Assembly (NCBI GenBank): GCA_036001225.1
Contig: DASYUM010000270.1
Location: 1-28,508, forward strand
Direction of reading: 5' to 3'
DNA length: 28,508 bases
From: DASYUM01 sp036001225
GTDB lineage: Bacteria > Methylomirabilota > Methylomirabilia > Rokubacteriales > DASRDR01
This document shows positions 1 to 7,368 of this stretch, in pieces (within the stretch, counting starts at the first letter, position 1; every line of letters begins with the position of its first letter). A program made the translations under genes and the position numbers. The notes below the pieces were generated by a model, which did not search any database, was not told where the DNA came from, and worked only from the letters and a program-made list of their open reading frames with translations.

Positions 1-733
1 CTTCCCGGCAATCCTCGGTCTTGAAGACGGCCTCGCTCAGCGCGAGCGTCCGGGCGATCGCCTGGTCCTCGGGCAGGTCGAGCCCGAGGTCGATGGCCTG
101 CTTGCAGAGCGCGAGCGCCCGCCCCGGCCGGGTGGCCAGGATGCCGGCCAGCTCGAGGGCGCGCGGGAGGGCCTCGCCAGGGGGGACCACGCGGTTCACC
201 AGGCCCCAGGCCAGCGCGGTCTGGGCGTCGACCGGGTCGCCCAGGAACATGAGCTCCTTGGCCCGTCCCTCCCCGACCCGGCGCGCGACCCGGACCGTGC
301 CGCCGGTTCCGGGAAAGACACCGAGCCTGATCTCGGGCAGGGCCAGGCGCACGTCGGCGCCGGCGATCAGGAGATCGCAGCAGACGGCCAGCTCGAGGCC
401 GCCGCCGTAGGCCAGGCCGTTCAGGGCGGCCACCGTCGGCCGGGGAAAATCGTCCAGCTTGCCGTAGGCCTCGTTCTCGAGGGCGAGCTTCCGCCGGACC
501 ACGTCGTCGAGGACGGCAGGGAATTCGCCGATGTCCGACCCGGCGCAGAACGCGCGGTCCCCGGCGCCCGTGACCACCAGGGCCCGCACGGCCGCGTCGC
601 CCGCCAGCTCGTCCATCGCGGCGTGGAGCCGGCGAGTCAGCTCGAGCGTGACCAGGTTGAGCGGTGGATTGTCGAGGGTCAGCAGGGCGACCCCGTCCCC
701 ATCGAGGGTCCAGCGGATCAGGTCGCTCGACAT
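1..733 (-). CDS. Enoyl-CoA hydratase/isomerase family protein (3' end beyond window)
   Basis: This crotonase-fold enzyme probably hydrates a 2-enoyl-CoA (or acts on a related CoA thioester) in the cytoplasm during acyl-CoA breakdown. The reading frame is open from ATG at 733 to the left edge, giving 244 residues; a full member is usually about 255-265, so only the C-terminal tip is missing. The oxyanion-hole segment AFCAGSDIGE is at about 61-70 and both classical catalytic glutamates are present, E114 in GGGLELA and E134 in LPEIRLGVFPG. The start is supported by GAGGAG 9 bases upstream. It lies 45 bases after the sugar ABC permease on the same strand and is probably the last visible gene of that operon. 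The exact substrate cannot be told from sequence. Confidence 0.9.
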   Translation of the reverse strand, partial: MSSDLIRWTLDGDGVALLTLDNPPLNLVTLELTRRLHAAMDELAGDAAVRALVVTGAGDRAFCAGSDIGEFPAVLDDVVRRKLALENEAYGKLDDFPRPTVAALNGLAYGGGLELAVCCDLLIAGADVRLALPEIRLGVFPGTGGTVRVARRVGEGRAKELMFLGDPVDAQTALAWGLVNRVVPPGEALPRALELAGILATRPGRALALCKQAIDLGLDLPEDQAIARTLALSEAVFKTEDCRE

Positions 734-778
734 CGTCGGCCGCTCCTCACGTGCCCGGGGAGACGATCGGCATCGCCC

Positions 779-1669
779 TCAGCCCTTGAGCCCGCTCATG
801 ACCACCGCCCGGACCACCCACTTCTGGCAGACGAGGAAGAGGGCCAGGATGGGCAGAACGCTCAGCACCGCGGCGGCGGTGACGAGATGATACTCGATGA
901 AGTACATGTTGGTGAAGCTGATGAGCCCGAGCGTCACCACTTTCATGCTGGGTGAGTTCACGATGACGAGCGGCCAGAAGAGCTCGTTCCACGTCCACAT
1001 GAACTTGACGATGAGGAGCGTGGCCAGGGCCGGCTTCACCATGGGCACGACGACCCGCCAGAAGATCCCCAGCTCGCTGGAGCCATCGATGCGGGCGGCG
1101 TCGATGTAGTCCGACGGCACCACCTCGATGGCCTGCCGCATCAGGAAGACGCCGAAGACGCTCACCAGATCCGGAGCCAGGATCCCCGGATAGCTGTCGA
1201 GGAGGCCGAGGCGGTTCATCCACAGGTAGAGGGGGACCACCACCGACTGGAACGGCACCATGAGGATTCCGATGATGGCGAAGAAGAAGACGTCACGCCC
1301 GGGAAAGCGGAACTTGGCGAAGCCGTAGCCGGCCAGGGCCGAGAAGACGAGGCTGCTCAGGGCCGAGATCGACGCCACCAGGGCGCTGTTCAGGAGAAAC
1401 CGCCCGAAGGGCTGGCGCTGGAACACCTCCCGGTAGTTGTCGAGGTTGAGCCAGCGATCGGGGAGTACCTGGAGCGGCACCCGCTGGATCTCGGGGGCGG
1501 CCTTGAGAGAGGTGACCGCCATCCAGAACAACGGGAAGAAGACGACCAGGGCGCCCCCCGCCACCAGGACGGCCGGCAGCCACCCGAGGAGGACCCGCCC
1601 CGCCCGGCCCCGGGCCGACGCCGGCCGCTGCGCTAGCCGGCCGTCCACGGGAGCCGCCACCCGGCTCAC
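779..1669 (-). CDS. Carbohydrate ABC transporter permease, MalG/UgpE type
   Basis: This is one of two inner-membrane permease subunits of a sugar-type ABC importer (binding-protein-dependent transport family). The 296-residue protein has a positively charged N-terminus, a first membrane span at about 28-52, five further spans, and the cytoplasmic EAA loop DAARIDGSSELGIFWRVVVP that contacts the ATPase. Length and topology are typical of MalG. The start is GTG at 1669 with a GAGG ribosome site just upstream; a nearby ATG at 1680 is out of frame. It follows the MalF-type permease after a 121-base gap filled by a hairpin repeat and precedes an enoyl-CoA hydratase. No ATPase gene is visible next to it, so the ATPase is either outside the window or shared with other importers. 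Confidence 0.92.
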   Translation of the reverse strand: MSRVAAPVDGRLAQRPASARGRAGRVLLGWLPAVLVAGGALVVFFPLFWMAVTSLKAAPEIQRVPLQVLPDRWLNLDNYREVFQRQPFGRFLLNSALVASISALSSLVFSALAGYGFAKFRFPGRDVFFFAIIGILMVPFQSVVVPLYLWMNRLGLLDSYPGILAPDLVSVFGVFLMRQAIEVVPSDYIDAARIDGSSELGIFWRVVVPMVKPALATLLIVKFMWTWNELFWPLVIVNSPSMKVVTLGLISFTNMYFIEYHLVTAAAVLSVLPILALFLVCQKWVVRAVVMSGLKG

Positions 1670-1700
1670 CTGAGCCTCATCGGCGAGTTCACGCTACGCC

Positions 1701-1794
1701 GCTCCGGGCGGCGGCTGTGCCGCCGCGCCCACCCACCCAACCCGAGAGGGGGGGCATCGGGGGGGTCTTCCGAGATCCCCCCGAAATGACCTAG
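1701..1794 (-). repeat. CTAG-starting double-hairpin intergenic repeat, copy 1 (type I)
   Basis: Read on the minus strand, this copy begins CTAGGTCATTTC, and its TAG is the stop codon of the MalF-type permease. It then has a G-run/C-run hairpin (GGGGGGATCT, CGG, AGACCCCCC), a linker ending in GGGTGGGTGGGCGC, and a second hairpin GCGGCGGC-ACA-GCCGCCGC. Near-identical copies are at 10705-10780 and 27773-27862, and a mosaic relative is at 15547-15640. It probably acts as a terminator or mRNA-stabilising structure between the two permease genes. Confidence 0.85.
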
Positions 1795-2699
1795 TACTCG
1801 ACCGTCTTCCGAAAGAACCGCCACTGGAGGAGTGTCACCAGGAGCAGCGAGACGAAGACGAAGATCGCCATGACGGAGGCGTCGCCCAGCCGGAAGTACT
1901 TGAAGGCCGTGTCGTAGAGCAGCATGATCACCGTCTGGCTGGCGCCGGCGGGGCCCCCCTGGGTCGTCGCGTATACCTGGTCGAAGATCTTGAAGTTGAA
2001 GATGAGCTCCAGGATGCACACCATCAGGATCTGGGGGTTCAGCAACGGCAGGGTCACGTGACGGAGCGCCTGGCTCCGGCTCGCCCCGTCGATGCCGGCC
2101 GCCTCGTAATACTCGGCCGGGATTGCCTGGAGCGCGGCCAGGAAGATCATCGTGTCGAACCCGAGGCGGACCCACACGTTGACGACGGCGATGGACGGAA
2201 GCACCTGGTCGAAGCTCTGGAGCCACTTCTGGGGCGGGATGCCGATCAGCGAGAGCAGATGGTTGAGGAAGCCGTAGACCGGATCGTAGATCCACTGCCA
2301 GATCAGCGCGGCCGCCACCAGGGACACCGAGAAGGGGAGGAAGTACATGGCGGCCCAGGCGTTGCGCCACCGGAGGCGGGCGAGCCGGTGCAGGCCGAGG
2401 GCCGCGGCCAGCGCCAGGAGGACGGTGGCCGGCACCGACATCAGGAGGAGCGTGACCGTGTTCCGAACGCTCTGCCAGAAGGTCCCGTCGGTCAGGACTT
2501 TCGTGTAGAGACGCAGCCCCACGAACTGGCTGACGCCGCCGGGCACCGTCCGGTAGAACGAGCCCAGGACCGACTCCACCAGCGGGACGAGGAATACCAG
2601 GGAGAAGTAGACCAGCGCCGGGAAGACGAACAGGAGCCCGGCCCGCCGCTGGCGGTCCATGTAGGTCCGAGGCCAGAGGAGCCGCGCCCACTGTCTCAC
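1791..2699 (-). CDS. Carbohydrate ABC transporter permease, MalF/UgpA type
   Basis: This is the partner permease of the sugar-type importer. The 302-residue protein has a first membrane span at about 20-40 after a basic start, about six spans in total, and the EAA loop EAAGIDGASRSQALRHVTLP that docks the transport ATPase. The chosen start is GTG at 2699, with GGAG about 6 bases upstream; an ATG 13 codons further in is possible but would remove part of the basic leader. It lies between the binding protein (upstream) and the MalG-type permease (downstream), the standard order. Its TAG stop is part of the repeat at 1701-1794. The 267-base gap to the binding-protein gene is full of repeats. Confidence 0.92.
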   Translation of the reverse strand: MRQWARLLWPRTYMDRQRRAGLLFVFPALVYFSLVFLVPLVESVLGSFYRTVPGGVSQFVGLRLYTKVLTDGTFWQSVRNTVTLLLMSVPATVLLALAAALGLHRLARLRWRNAWAAMYFLPFSVSLVAAALIWQWIYDPVYGFLNHLLSLIGIPPQKWLQSFDQVLPSIAVVNVWVRLGFDTMIFLAALQAIPAEYYEAAGIDGASRSQALRHVTLPLLNPQILMVCILELIFNFKIFDQVYATTQGGPAGASQTVIMLLYDTAFKYFRLGDASVMAIFVFVSLLLVTLLQWRFFRKTVEY

Positions 2700-2725
2700 G
2701 CCCGCTCCGATCAGGCCGCGCGGTC

Positions 2726-2781
2726 TGAGCGTTGGGGGAGGTTCGGAGGGAGCCGCCGAGGCCCCCCCCCGGTGAATCTAG
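2726..2781 (-). repeat. CTAG-starting hairpin repeat, left-module variant (type II)
   Basis: Read on the minus strand, this begins CTAGATTCACC, runs into a long G stretch with GCCTCGGCGG, and closes with CCCTCCGAACCTCCCCC. The left half resembles the left half of the copy at 15547-15640 (CTAGTTCATC, GCCTC, CCCTCCGAGACC), so the two share a module that differs from the three GGTCATTTC copies. It lies in the gap between the binding-protein and MalF-type genes and can form a strong stem in the transcript. Confidence 0.6.
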
Positions 2782-2835
2782 TCCCAATCGGCAATTCCTT
2801 TGCGCCTGCGCCGAGCGAATCTCCGCTTCTATCCG

Positions 2836-2927
2836 CTCCCTCCTGTGGGAGGGAGAGGGTTGGGGTGAGGGTGGAGCCGATGGATCTCCCCCTCACCCTC
2901 CCCTCTCCCCCGGTGGGGGAGAGGGGA
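2836..2927. repeat. REP-like palindromic repeat (CCCTCACCCT / CCCTCTCCC type)
   Basis: This block carries GAGGGTTGGGGTGAGGG followed, inverted, by CCCTCACCCTCCCCTCTC. Inside it is a perfect 12-bp stem (2900-2911 with 2915-2926) closed by a GGT loop. Palindromes of this wording are scattered between genes in many GC-rich bacteria. It lies after the binding-protein gene and could stop or protect the transcript there, keeping binding-protein expression above that of the permeases. Confidence 0.75.
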
Positions 2928-2966
2928 AGAAGGGCTCATGGCCCACCCATTTCTTGCCGATCAGGG

Positions 2967-4232
2967 CTAGTCCTTGAGGATCTTGTCCATCTTCGCCGCC
3001 GCCTCGTCGAGCAGGGGCTTGGGCTGCCCCTTCCCGTAGAGGACGCCCACCACGGCCTCGCCGAAGGCGGTGGCCAGCTCGTTCGACTTGGGGTGGAAGT
3101 AGGTCGGCGGCACCGGCTGGGCGAGCATCTCCTTGGTCGACTGGTAGTCCGGCCGGCCCTTCACGTACGGCGACTCGAGGTTCGCGGTCCAGACCGGGAG
3201 GAAGCCCGCCGCCTGGTGCTGCTCGAGGTCGTCCTTGGCGTTGCTGATGAAGCGCATGAACTCCCAGGCCGCCTGCCGGTTCGGGCTGTGCTTGTAGATG
3301 AGGTTGGTCCAGGGGAAGAGGGCGCCGGCGCCGGGACACGCCTTGCCGCAGGGCAGCGCGGCCACCTTGAAGGTGACGTCGGGAGCGTTCTTCCGAACCC
3401 AGCCGAAGAACCAGGACTCACGGAAGATCACGGCGGCTCGCTTCTGACCGAAGGCGTCCTCGGGGTTGCCGAGGGCGAGGCTGGCGACCTTGTGCTTGAG
3501 GACGAGGTCCCCGAAGAACTGGAGGGCCGCCACCATGTCCGGGCTGTTGGCGTAGCCGGTCGCCTTCTCCAGATCGGGGGAGAGCATCCGGGCGCCGAAG
3601 GCGTGGGCGAACGGGAGGAACTTGTCGGTGATCCCGACCGGGTGTCCCTTGTGGCGGATGGCGAAGCCGACCTGGCTGGCCTCTCCCTTGCCGTCCGCGA
3701 TCGTCAGCCTCTTCATCGCGGCCAGCCAGTCGTCGAGGGTCTTGGGCGGCTTGTCGGGGTCCAGCCCCGCCTTCTTGAAGAGGTCCACGTCGAGGTACAT
3801 CTGCTGGAAGTTCCCGTGCTCGAGCGGGATTCCGTAGCGCGCCCCCTTCCACTTGCCGATCGGCACCATGTACTTGGGGATGTTCTCATCCCAGAGCTTC
3901 TCGAGGTCGGCGGGCATGCGGTCACAGAAGTCGTACTGCCCGCACCACTGATGGGTCATGCCGTTGAACATGTCGGGCGCGCCGCTCTTGCCCATGAGCG
4001 CCGCCAGATACTTCGCCTCGTACCCCTGGTAGGGGACCGTCACGACCTCGACCTCGTAGCCGTGCTTCTTGGCGAACTCCTTGCCCTTCACCTCGTACCA
4101 CTTGTTGAACTCGGGATTCTGCTCCCAGTGCGTCCAGTACACGAGCTTCTTCGTCTGGGCCGGGGCCGGGAGCGGCGCCAGCGTCCAGAGCAGGAGGGCG
4201 GCCAGGACCGAGCACGAGATACCGCGTCGCAT
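2967..4232 (-). CDS. Extracellular solute-binding protein, sugar ABC importer (family 1)
   Basis: This exported protein captures the substrate and delivers it to the permease pair encoded downstream. The 421-residue precursor starts with a Sec-type signal peptide (basic MRRG, hydrophobic core, APAQ cleavage region near residue 26). The mature part opens with KKLVYWTHWEQNPEFNKWYE, typical of family 1 binding proteins, and the length is also typical. There is no lipobox, so it should be free in the periplasm. The start is clear: AAAGGAG lies 7 bases before ATG at 4232. It follows the HMG-CoA-lyase-like gene by 41 bases and ends in TAG followed by repeats. The ligand (sugar, glycerol phosphate or other polyol) cannot be named from sequence. 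Confidence 0.92.
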   Translation of the reverse strand: MRRGISCSVLAALLLWTLAPLPAPAQTKKLVYWTHWEQNPEFNKWYEVKGKEFAKKHGYEVEVVTVPYQGYEAKYLAALMGKSGAPDMFNGMTHQWCGQYDFCDRMPADLEKLWDENIPKYMVPIGKWKGARYGIPLEHGNFQQMYLDVDLFKKAGLDPDKPPKTLDDWLAAMKRLTIADGKGEASQVGFAIRHKGHPVGITDKFLPFAHAFGARMLSPDLEKATGYANSPDMVAALQFFGDLVLKHKVASLALGNPEDAFGQKRAAVIFRESWFFGWVRKNAPDVTFKVAALPCGKACPGAGALFPWTNLIYKHSPNRQAAWEFMRFISNAKDDLEQHQAAGFLPVWTANLESPYVKGRPDYQSTKEMLAQPVPPTYFHPKSNELATAFGEAVVGVLYGKGQPKPLLDEAAAKMDKILKD

Positions 4233-4273
4233 GCCGAGCTCCTTTCCCTTGCGGATACAGTGAGCGCCTGCCG

Positions 4274-5221
4274 TCAGGCGGTGTCGAGCCGAGCCCTGAT
4301 GTGTTCGGGAACGGGGTACCGGCGAGTCCAGGGGCCCGCCTTCGCCACCTGGCCGGGAAGCGGCCGGCCGACGATCTCCTGGACGCGCCGGGAGGTCGCG
4401 ATGAGCCCGTCGAGGTCACTGCCGGTCTGGACGTCCATCGCATGGAGGCAGTGGACGAGGTCCTCGGTGCAGACGTTTCCGGAGGCGCCCGGCGCGAAGG
4501 GGCAGCCCCCGAGCCCGCCGATCGAGGCATCGAAGGCGGTCACCCCGCACTCCATGGCGGCCAGGATGTTGGGGATCGCCATGGCCCGGGTGTCGTGCGT
4601 GTGCAGCGCCCACGGAAGATGCGGCCAGGCTGGCATGAGGTGAGCGAAGGTCCGGGCGACCTGGGCCGGGTTCGCCATGCCGGTGGTATCGGCGAGCGCG
4701 ATCCCGCGTACGCCGAGGTCGGCCAGCCGCCCGCAGAGCCACCGCAGCCGGTCCAGCGGGACCTCGCCCTCGAAGGGGCAGCCGAACGCGGTCGAGATGC
4801 CGGCCACGACCGGCCGACCCGCCCGGGCCGCGACGTCGGCGACGGCCGCCAGCTTCTGGAGGGAGTCCTCGACCGTCATGTTGAGATTGGCCAGGTTGTG
4901 GCTCTCGCTGGCCGACACCACGGTGCGCAGCTCATCGGCGCCCGCGTCGACCGCTCGGACCGCGCCCTTGTCGTTGGGGACGAGCGCGGCGTAGATCGTG
5001 CCCGGCCGCCGCCGAATTCGGGCCATCACGGTCTCGGCGTCGCGGAGCTGCGGCACCACCCTCGGGTGCACGAACGAGGTCACCTCGATGCTGGGCACGC
5101 CGGCCGCCGACAGCCGGTCGACCACCTCGATCTTGAGCTCGGTCGGGATGAATTCTGGCTCGATCTGGAAGCCGTCCCGCGTCCCCACCTCGCAGATCGT
5201 CACCCGCTCGGGCAGCTTCAT
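4274..5221 (-). CDS. Hydroxymethylglutaryl-CoA lyase-like enzyme
   Basis: This TIM-barrel lyase would cleave 3-hydroxy-3-methylglutaryl-CoA, or a similar 3-hydroxyacyl-CoA, to acetyl-CoA and a ketoacid. Family landmarks are all present in the 315-residue protein: EVGTRDGFQ with R15-D16, the metal ligands in LHTHDT (H207, H209), and the signature GGLGGCPFAPGASGNVCTED with the loop cysteine C240 and N249. I prefer ATG at 5221; a GTG six codons upstream would add MRRGAG and is also possible. It is the first gene of the minus-strand run through the sugar importer to an enoyl-CoA hydratase. Joint presence suggests an acyl-CoA or ketoacid route linked to the imported compound, but that is inference. 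A homocitrate-synthase-like role is less likely given the C240 loop. Confidence 0.88.
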   Translation of the reverse strand: MKLPERVTICEVGTRDGFQIEPEFIPTELKIEVVDRLSAAGVPSIEVTSFVHPRVVPQLRDAETVMARIRRRPGTIYAALVPNDKGAVRAVDAGADELRTVVSASESHNLANLNMTVEDSLQKLAAVADVAARAGRPVVAGISTAFGCPFEGEVPLDRLRWLCGRLADLGVRGIALADTTGMANPAQVARTFAHLMPAWPHLPWALHTHDTRAMAIPNILAAMECGVTAFDASIGGLGGCPFAPGASGNVCTEDLVHCLHAMDVQTGSDLDGLIATSRRVQEIVGRPLPGQVAKAGPWTRRYPVPEHIRARLDTA

Positions 5222-5285
5222 GCCGGCCCCCCGTCTCACGCCGCTCGGCCCCGGCGGCCGAGGCGGATCGTCGGTCGAGAGCCTG

Positions 5286-5450
5286 ATGCGACCATGGGGC
5301 TCGCTGGTCCAGCGCTGCTATGCGCCCGACGAGGTGTCCCGGGCGCTGATCGAAGCGGGGTTCGAGTCCGTGTCGGCCCCCGAGGCGGACACAGACCTCG
5401 GCCTGACCGGGCACACCGGACGGACGTTCTTCCTGGCCCGCGAGCGCTGA
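5286..5450 (+). pseudogene. C-terminal remnant, possibly of a SAM-dependent methyltransferase
   Basis: The plus strand codes for 54 residues reading SLVQRCYAPDEVSRALIEAG and ending TGRTFFLARER. The wording 'aspartate-glutamate, helix, EAGFE, final strand FFLARE' is how many class I methyltransferases end. No SAM-binding motif or start signal lies upstream, because that DNA belongs to the opposite-strand lyase gene. It is therefore probably a truncated leftover. It could instead be a short chance reading frame, but the composition looks protein-like. Confidence 0.4.
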
Positions 5451-5482
5451 CGCTCATTAAGACCCCGGCCGCTTCGCTCGCG

Positions 5483-6049
5483 TCAGGGCGTGCCCAAGAC
5501 TTCGTCGACGGACAGAGCGAGGTCCGGCAAGGCCTCGCCGGCGAGTCGCTGGCCGCGGAGGCGGCGCTCCAGGTGGGCGTAGGTGCGTTCCGTGGGCCCG
5601 CGGTACACCTCGACACACTCGCCCGCGAGGTCGACCAGCCAGACTTCCGGGATCGCGGCGCGCGCGTAGAGCGGGATCTTCACCGCGCGGTCGAACGCCG
5701 CCGAGACGTCGGCGACCTCGATCACGAGCCAGACATCGGACGGTTCCGGATGGGCGCGAGCGTAAAAGTCGCTGCGCGGCCGGAGCAGCGCCAGATCCGG
5801 CTGGGGTTCCGAGTCCGGCGGCACCGCGATGGGGTTCTGGACGGCAACGATGGCCCGTTCGCCCGCCGGCGCGACCAACAACCGGTTCAGCCGGTTGACG
5901 CAGGCCGCATGGCGACTCCCGATCGGCGTCATCTGCACGATCTCCCCGTCGATGAGCTCGACGCGGTCCTCCTCCCGGAGGATGCCCATCTCCCCCATCC
6001 GGTGATATTCGTCGACCGTGAATCGGCGCCGCAGAATCTCGACAGCCAT
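5483..6049 (-). CDS. Uma2 family (DUF820) putative restriction-endonuclease-fold protein
   Basis: The 188-residue protein matches the Uma2/DUF820 family, which has a PD-(D/E)XK nuclease fold of uncertain physiological function. Visible landmarks are FTVDEYHRM at the N-terminus, VELIDGEIVQM, QPDLALL with D85, WLVIEVADVS with E111, K124 in AVKIPLYA, and the closing AIPEVWLVDL. Length is normal, so it is probably intact. It starts at ATG 6049, 42 bases after the acyl-CoA dehydrogenase on the same strand, so it may be co-transcribed, although its function need not be related. Such genes often occur in many dispersed copies, and this one may be a recent insertion between catabolic operons. Confidence 0.88.
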   Translation of the reverse strand: MAVEILRRRFTVDEYHRMGEMGILREEDRVELIDGEIVQMTPIGSRHAACVNRLNRLLVAPAGERAIVAVQNPIAVPPDSEPQPDLALLRPRSDFYARAHPEPSDVWLVIEVADVSAAFDRAVKIPLYARAAIPEVWLVDLAGECVEVYRGPTERTYAHLERRLRGQRLAGEALPDLALSVDEVLGTP

Positions 6050-6091
6050 GGCCCATCCGTCAGTGGCCGATCATCCTCCCGGAGTCGATGC

Positions 6092-7258
6092 TCAGTACGA
6101 GCGGGGCAACCCCAGCACGTGCTCGCCCACGTAGGCGAGGACGAGGTTCTGGTTGATGGGCGCCGTCTTGTAGAGCCGGGCCTCCCGGAACTTCCGCTCG
6201 ACGTCGTACTCTTCGGCGAAGCCGTAGCCGCCGTGGCAGTCGATGCAGGCCTGGGCCGCCTCCCAGGCGGCCTCGGCCGCGAGGTACTTGGCCATGTTCG
6301 CCTCGGCGCCGCAGGGCTCGCCGGTGTCGAAGAGGGCGGCGGCCTTCCCGCGCATCAGGTCGGCCGCCTCCACGGCCGTGTGGGCCTTGGCGATCGGGAA
6401 CTGCACGCCCTGATTGGCGCCGATCGGCCGGCCGAAGACGACGCGCTGATTCGAGTAGGCCACCGCCTTTTCGATGAACCACCGGCCGTCGCCGACCGAG
6501 TCGGACGCCACCAGAATGCGCTCGGCGTTCATGCCGTCCAGAATGTAGGAGAACCCCCGTCCCTCCTCGCCGATCAGGCTCTCGGCCGGGATCTCCAGAT
6601 TGTCGAGGAAGAGGGCGTTGGTCGAGTGGTTCATCATCATCCGGAGCGGCCGGACCTCGAGGCCCTTGGCCTGGCGGATGTCGATGAGGAAGACGGAGAG
6701 CCCCTCGGTCTTGCGCCGGACCTGGTCGACCGGCGTCGTCCGCGCCAGCAGGAGCATGAGGTCTGACTGGAGCACCCGCGAGATGAAGATCTTCTGCCCG
6801 TTCACCACGTAGCCGTCGCCGCGCCGGACGGCGGTCGTCTGGAGCTTGGTGGTGTCCGACCCCGCGTTGGGCTCCGTCACCGCGAAGGCCTGGAGGCGCA
6901 GCTCGCCGCTGGCGATCTTCGGCAGGTACCGCTGCTTCTGAGCCTGGCTCCCGTGGCGGAGCAGGGTGCCCATGATGTACATCTGGGCGTGGCACGCCGC
7001 CGCGTTCCCGCCCGAGGCGTTGATGGTCTCCAGGATCAGCCCCGCCTCGAGGATGCCGAGCCCGGCGCCACCGTACTCCTGCGGAATGAGCGCGGCGAGA
7101 TAACCGGCCCGCGTCAGCTCGGTCACGAAGGCCTCGGGGTACGCCCGCTCCCGGTCCAGCTCGCGCCAGTACTCGCCAGGGTACTTCTGGCAGATCTCGG
7201 CGACCCCTGCCTTGAGGGCGCGCTGCTCCTCGGTCAGGGAGACGGGCATCACCGCCAT
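6092..7258 (-). CDS. Acyl-CoA dehydrogenase family protein
   Basis: This FAD enzyme would oxidise an acyl-CoA to the 2-enoyl-CoA, passing electrons to ETF. The 388-residue protein has the three-domain layout: N-terminal helices, FAVTEPNAGSD (FAD/substrate loop, about 125-135), the beta-domain VVNGQKIFIS, and the C-terminal CHGGYGFAEEYDVERKFREA. The catalytic base seems to be E246 in DGMNAERILVA, the position used by isovaleryl- and long-chain acyl-CoA dehydrogenases. The position used in medium-chain enzymes is occupied by K364 (RLYKTAP). The start is supported by GGAGGA 7 bases before ATG. It lies 110 bases downstream of enoyl-CoA hydratase and CoA-transferase genes, forming a complete activation-oxidation-hydration set with them. 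Confidence 0.93.
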   Translation of the reverse strand: MAVMPVSLTEEQRALKAGVAEICQKYPGEYWRELDRERAYPEAFVTELTRAGYLAALIPQEYGGAGLGILEAGLILETINASGGNAAACHAQMYIMGTLLRHGSQAQKQRYLPKIASGELRLQAFAVTEPNAGSDTTKLQTTAVRRGDGYVVNGQKIFISRVLQSDLMLLLARTTPVDQVRRKTEGLSVFLIDIRQAKGLEVRPLRMMMNHSTNALFLDNLEIPAESLIGEEGRGFSYILDGMNAERILVASDSVGDGRWFIEKAVAYSNQRVVFGRPIGANQGVQFPIAKAHTAVEAADLMRGKAAALFDTGEPCGAEANMAKYLAAEAAWEAAQACIDCHGGYGFAEEYDVERKFREARLYKTAPINQNLVLAYVGEHVLGLPRSY

Positions 7259-7368
7259 GATCGGTCCTCCGGCCCGGGATCACAGACTCATGCGGAGGTG
7301 TCGTGAGGAGAACGTAACAGAGCGGCGCCGGGCGCGCAACCGTCCTCGGCGCTCCCGACAGTGCGGGC

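Noticed and set aside
2058..4643. Very long plus-strand open frame (861 codons) opposite the sugar importer genes
   Set aside because: It is antisense to three well-recognised genes, is rich in Arg, Gly, Glu and Val without family motifs, and reflects the codon bias of GC-rich genes on the other strand. The same applies to long frames at 4301-6766, 8255-9481, 17676-18866 and 25421-27058.
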